DNA of 64,000 nucleotides from CAZSLO01 sp964608025 (GTDB lineage Bacteria > Chloroflexota > Dehalococcoidia > Lucifugimonadales > CAJWER01), in assembly GCA_964608025.1 (NCBI GenBank), contig CAZSLO010000006.1, positions 124,001 to 188,000 of the forward strand, written 5' to 3'. The position numbers were made by a program, and so were the translations under genes. Below, one piece after another: positions 62,434-64,000 of this stretch; positions within the stretch are counted from its first letter, which is position 1, and the number at the start of each line of letters is the position of its first letter. The notes below the pieces were generated by a model. The model was not told where the DNA came from. It did not search any database and saw only the letters and a program-made list of their open reading frames with translations.

Positions 62434-63534
62434 CTAAGCCGAAGGCTCATATGTAGGCACCCTGGGAGCCCTGTCACGTTTAAGCTGGTACCCGCTTCCT
62501 AATAGTGGTAATTCAACCCGAGCTCCTCCGCGTTGGTGAGATTCAATGAATGCGAAAATCAGTTCAGTACTCTGGCGTGCAATTCGTACCCCACCCCGCG
62601 GTGGCTCTCCAGTGTCCAGCGAGTGGACCAAATCTCCAACTATTCCAAGGGCAGAACTGGAGTCTTTGAATTTGGGTGCCTGACCTGGTTCCAATGGACC
62701 AGACCTCCCAAAAGAATCCTTGGCACCCTCTTTACGTACAATCCAATCAAGGCCATCGGAAAGAGCTGTGATCGTACCTCCATCAAAAATAGCCTCATGC
62801 TCACTACCTCTTCCCGTCTGCAAACAGTATGCCGTTACGCCATTTTCAAATTCGATGATCCCCTCGGCAGAAGGATCTTCCTTGAGTCTTGTACCGTCTA
62901 TCATGTCATCTGCATTCAACAAATTACCTTGAACCCATAGAGCCTTATGGTCGCTGTTCAATCTTAATAAGAGATCGAGCCAATGGCTCGCCGTGTTGAA
63001 CAAGGTTCCAAATGAATATGAAATCAGGGTTGTGAGCCTGCCGAATTCTCCGCTATCTATAAGATCTTTCATCGCATCGTACCTCGGACTCCAGCGGCGG
63101 TTAGTTCCAAGGTTTAATATCACGCCGTTTTTTTCACATGCCTCTACCATTGCGTCTGCTTCATCCATAGACGCGGCCATCGCTTTTTCAGCATATATCG
63201 CCTTTATACCATTATTAGCAAGCCAAACAGCAATCTCGGATCTTGGCTCTGGCTGTGTAGCAATGCTTACGATATCCAATCCCTCTTTAGCTACCATTTC
63301 TTTATAATCAGTGTATTGTTTTTCCTTAGGAATACCGTACCGTTCACCAAATTTTTCCATCACGTCTTCACGAACATCAGAGCAGGCTACTTGGTCAATC
63401 CTATCGTGGGCTTCATATGCTGCTGCATGAGAAGCTGGTAGTCTGGCCCCTTGCCCTCCACGGCCTTTAATCTCGTTATCTATGAAGCCCCCAATTCGGC
63501 TGCAGCCTACTACAGCTGCTCGGTAGTTTTTCAT
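62434..63534 (-). CDS. Gfo/Idh/MocA-family oxidoreductase (array copy 3)
   Basis: The 366-residue protein is the first gene of the array in transcription order. It begins with 'Val-Val-Gly-Cys-Ser-Arg-Ile-Gly' and shares 'Tyr-Thr-Asp-Tyr-Lys-Glu-Met' and 'Tyr-Ala-Glu-Lys-Ala-Met-Ala-Ala-Ser-Met' with copy 2, making them closest relatives. An insertion near residue 21 (Lys-Gly-Arg-Gly-Gly-Gln-Gly-Ala) distinguishes it. AAGGAA lies upstream of ATG 63534. It ends 95 bases before copy 2. Confidence 0.9.
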   Translation of the reverse strand: MKNYRAAVVGCSRIGGFIDNEIKGRGGQGARLPASHAAAYEAHDRIDQVACSDVREDVMEKFGERYGIPKEKQYTDYKEMVAKEGLDIVSIATQPEPRSEIAVWLANNGIKAIYAEKAMAASMDEADAMVEACEKNGVILNLGTNRRWSPRYDAMKDLIDSGEFGRLTTLISYSFGTLFNTASHWLDLLLRLNSDHKALWVQGNLLNADDMIDGTRLKEDPSAEGIIEFENGVTAYCLQTGRGSEHEAIFDGGTITALSDGLDWIVRKEGAKDSFGRSGPLEPGQAPKFKDSSSALGIVGDLVHSLDTGEPPRGGVRIARQSTELIFAFIESHQRGGARVELPLLGSGYQLKRDRAPRVPTYEPSA

Positions 63535-63679
63535 TTGGCATCTTTCCTTAAATTAATAATTGCGCCGAACTTTATCACAAGCCATAGGTAGTTTCTATGC
63601 GGTTCATGTCTTGACATCTCCAGTTAAGGTGACCTAGCCTGTGAGGATACGATACCAATTATATCTCTAGGAGTCCTGC

Positions 63680-64000
63680 ATGTCCTACGAATTTGACCAC
63701 ATACATCTCAAGGCCGTTGATCCCAAGGCCGTCGCAGACTGGTACGTCCGCGCTTTCAATTTCAAGATAGTCAGTGACGCAGTGCGGCAATGGGGAGATC
63801 GTTTTATCCGTTGCGAGACAACTGACGGCAGCATCGTGAACATTTCCGGCTCAAGAACCGATGAGTCGATGGGCGATTCTGACGCCAGTGCTCACTGGGG
63901 ACTTGAACACATCGGAATCAAGGTTGATGATATGGCGAATGAAATCGATCGTCTGGGAAAACTGGGTGCCCAGTTACTAGAAGGGCCAGTCGATGTTCCG
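63680..64000 (+). CDS. VOC-superfamily (glyoxalase/dioxygenase-like) protein, 3' cut by window
   Basis: The frame opens at ATG 63680 after AGGAG (63669-63673) and stays open for 107 codons to the end. The first strand 'Phe-Asp-His-Ile-His-Leu-Lys-Ala' and 'Trp-Tyr-Val-Arg-Ala-Phe-Asn-Phe' are typical of vicinal-oxygen-chelate domains, and 'Gly-Leu-Glu-His-Ile-Gly-Ile-Lys-Val-Asp-Asp' near residue 80 is the second strand with a likely metal-binding His. It could be a lyase, isomerase or dioxygenase. It is divergent from the Gfo/Idh array. Confidence 0.85.
   Translation, partial: MSYEFDHIHLKAVDPKAVADWYVRAFNFKIVSDAVRQWGDRFIRCETTDGSIVNISGSRTDESMGDSDASAHWGLEHIGIKVDDMANEIDRLGKLGAQLLEGPVDVP

Overview
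The window is chromosomal DNA of a free-living bacterium with moderate GC content, dense gene packing, short spacers and frequent TTG/GTG starts. The gene mix points to a Chloroflexota bacterium of the Dehalococcoidia/SAR202 kind: many Gfo/Idh/MocA and D-2-hydroxyacid dehydrogenases, DppB-type permeases, a two-subunit-type methylmalonyl-CoA mutase and an unusual EF-P loop. No rRNA or other decisive marker is present, so this placement is inference. There are three tRNA genes, no CRISPR array, no insertion sequence and no recognisable phage genes. No stretch over 300 bases lacks a gene.

Layout. Positions 1-6700 hold the end of an unknown gene, a DUF4129-type membrane protein, a tandem pair of DegT-family aminotransferases, a small hypothetical protein, a DppB-type permease split by a -1 frame change at an A7 run, and a small membrane protein. 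Positions 6791-12180 are an AT-rich five-gene operon for modifying membrane fatty acids: a soluble di-iron acyl-ACP desaturase-like protein, a cyclopropane-fatty-acid-synthase (CFAS) family enzyme, a second CFAS-like methyltransferase without the usual cysteine, a COG2907 FAD protein and a DUF1365 protein. It converges on tRNA-Asp and tRNA-Val, which lie downstream of rpoB-rpoC.

Positions 20928-24000 carry a DUF192 lipoprotein and MutS2, divergent from thrB-lysC across a perfect 18-bp palindrome. Positions 24167-36573 are almost entirely on the plus strand: threonine/lysine pathway (thrB, lysC), a glycosyltransferase, a TPR protein, a CPBP protease, aromatic amino acid genes (trpA, aroH, DAHP synthase), an MFS transporter, ribF, tyrS and a class V aminotransferase. 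ftsH and a membrane protein follow on the minus strand.

Positions 39479-52909 mix two more solitary DppB-type permeases, two D-2-hydroxyacid dehydrogenases, queG next to a possible nucleotide-modification protein, a Gfo/Idh oxidoreductase, a PHP phosphoesterase, the efp-xseA and xseB genes, a GHL10-like hydrolase, tRNA-Arg, and a collagen-like lipoprotein with its own promoter and a very strong terminator. Positions 53063-58785 hold a GNAT acetyltransferase, an SRPBCC protein, and a run of class I FBPase, class I aldolase and methylmalonyl-CoA mutase large subunit, suggesting gluconeogenesis fed by propionyl-CoA. The last part holds an MDR dehydrogenase, a tandem array of three Gfo/Idh/MocA oxidoreductases and the start of a VOC-family protein.

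The most promising system is the fatty-acid cassette (6791-12180). Its combination of a soluble desaturase, two different CFAS-type methyltransferases, an FAD oxidase-like protein and DUF1365 suggests a modified (methyl-branched, cyclopropane or furan-like) lipid. Also notable are the three permeases without partners, one of them frameshifted, and the gene pair at queG.
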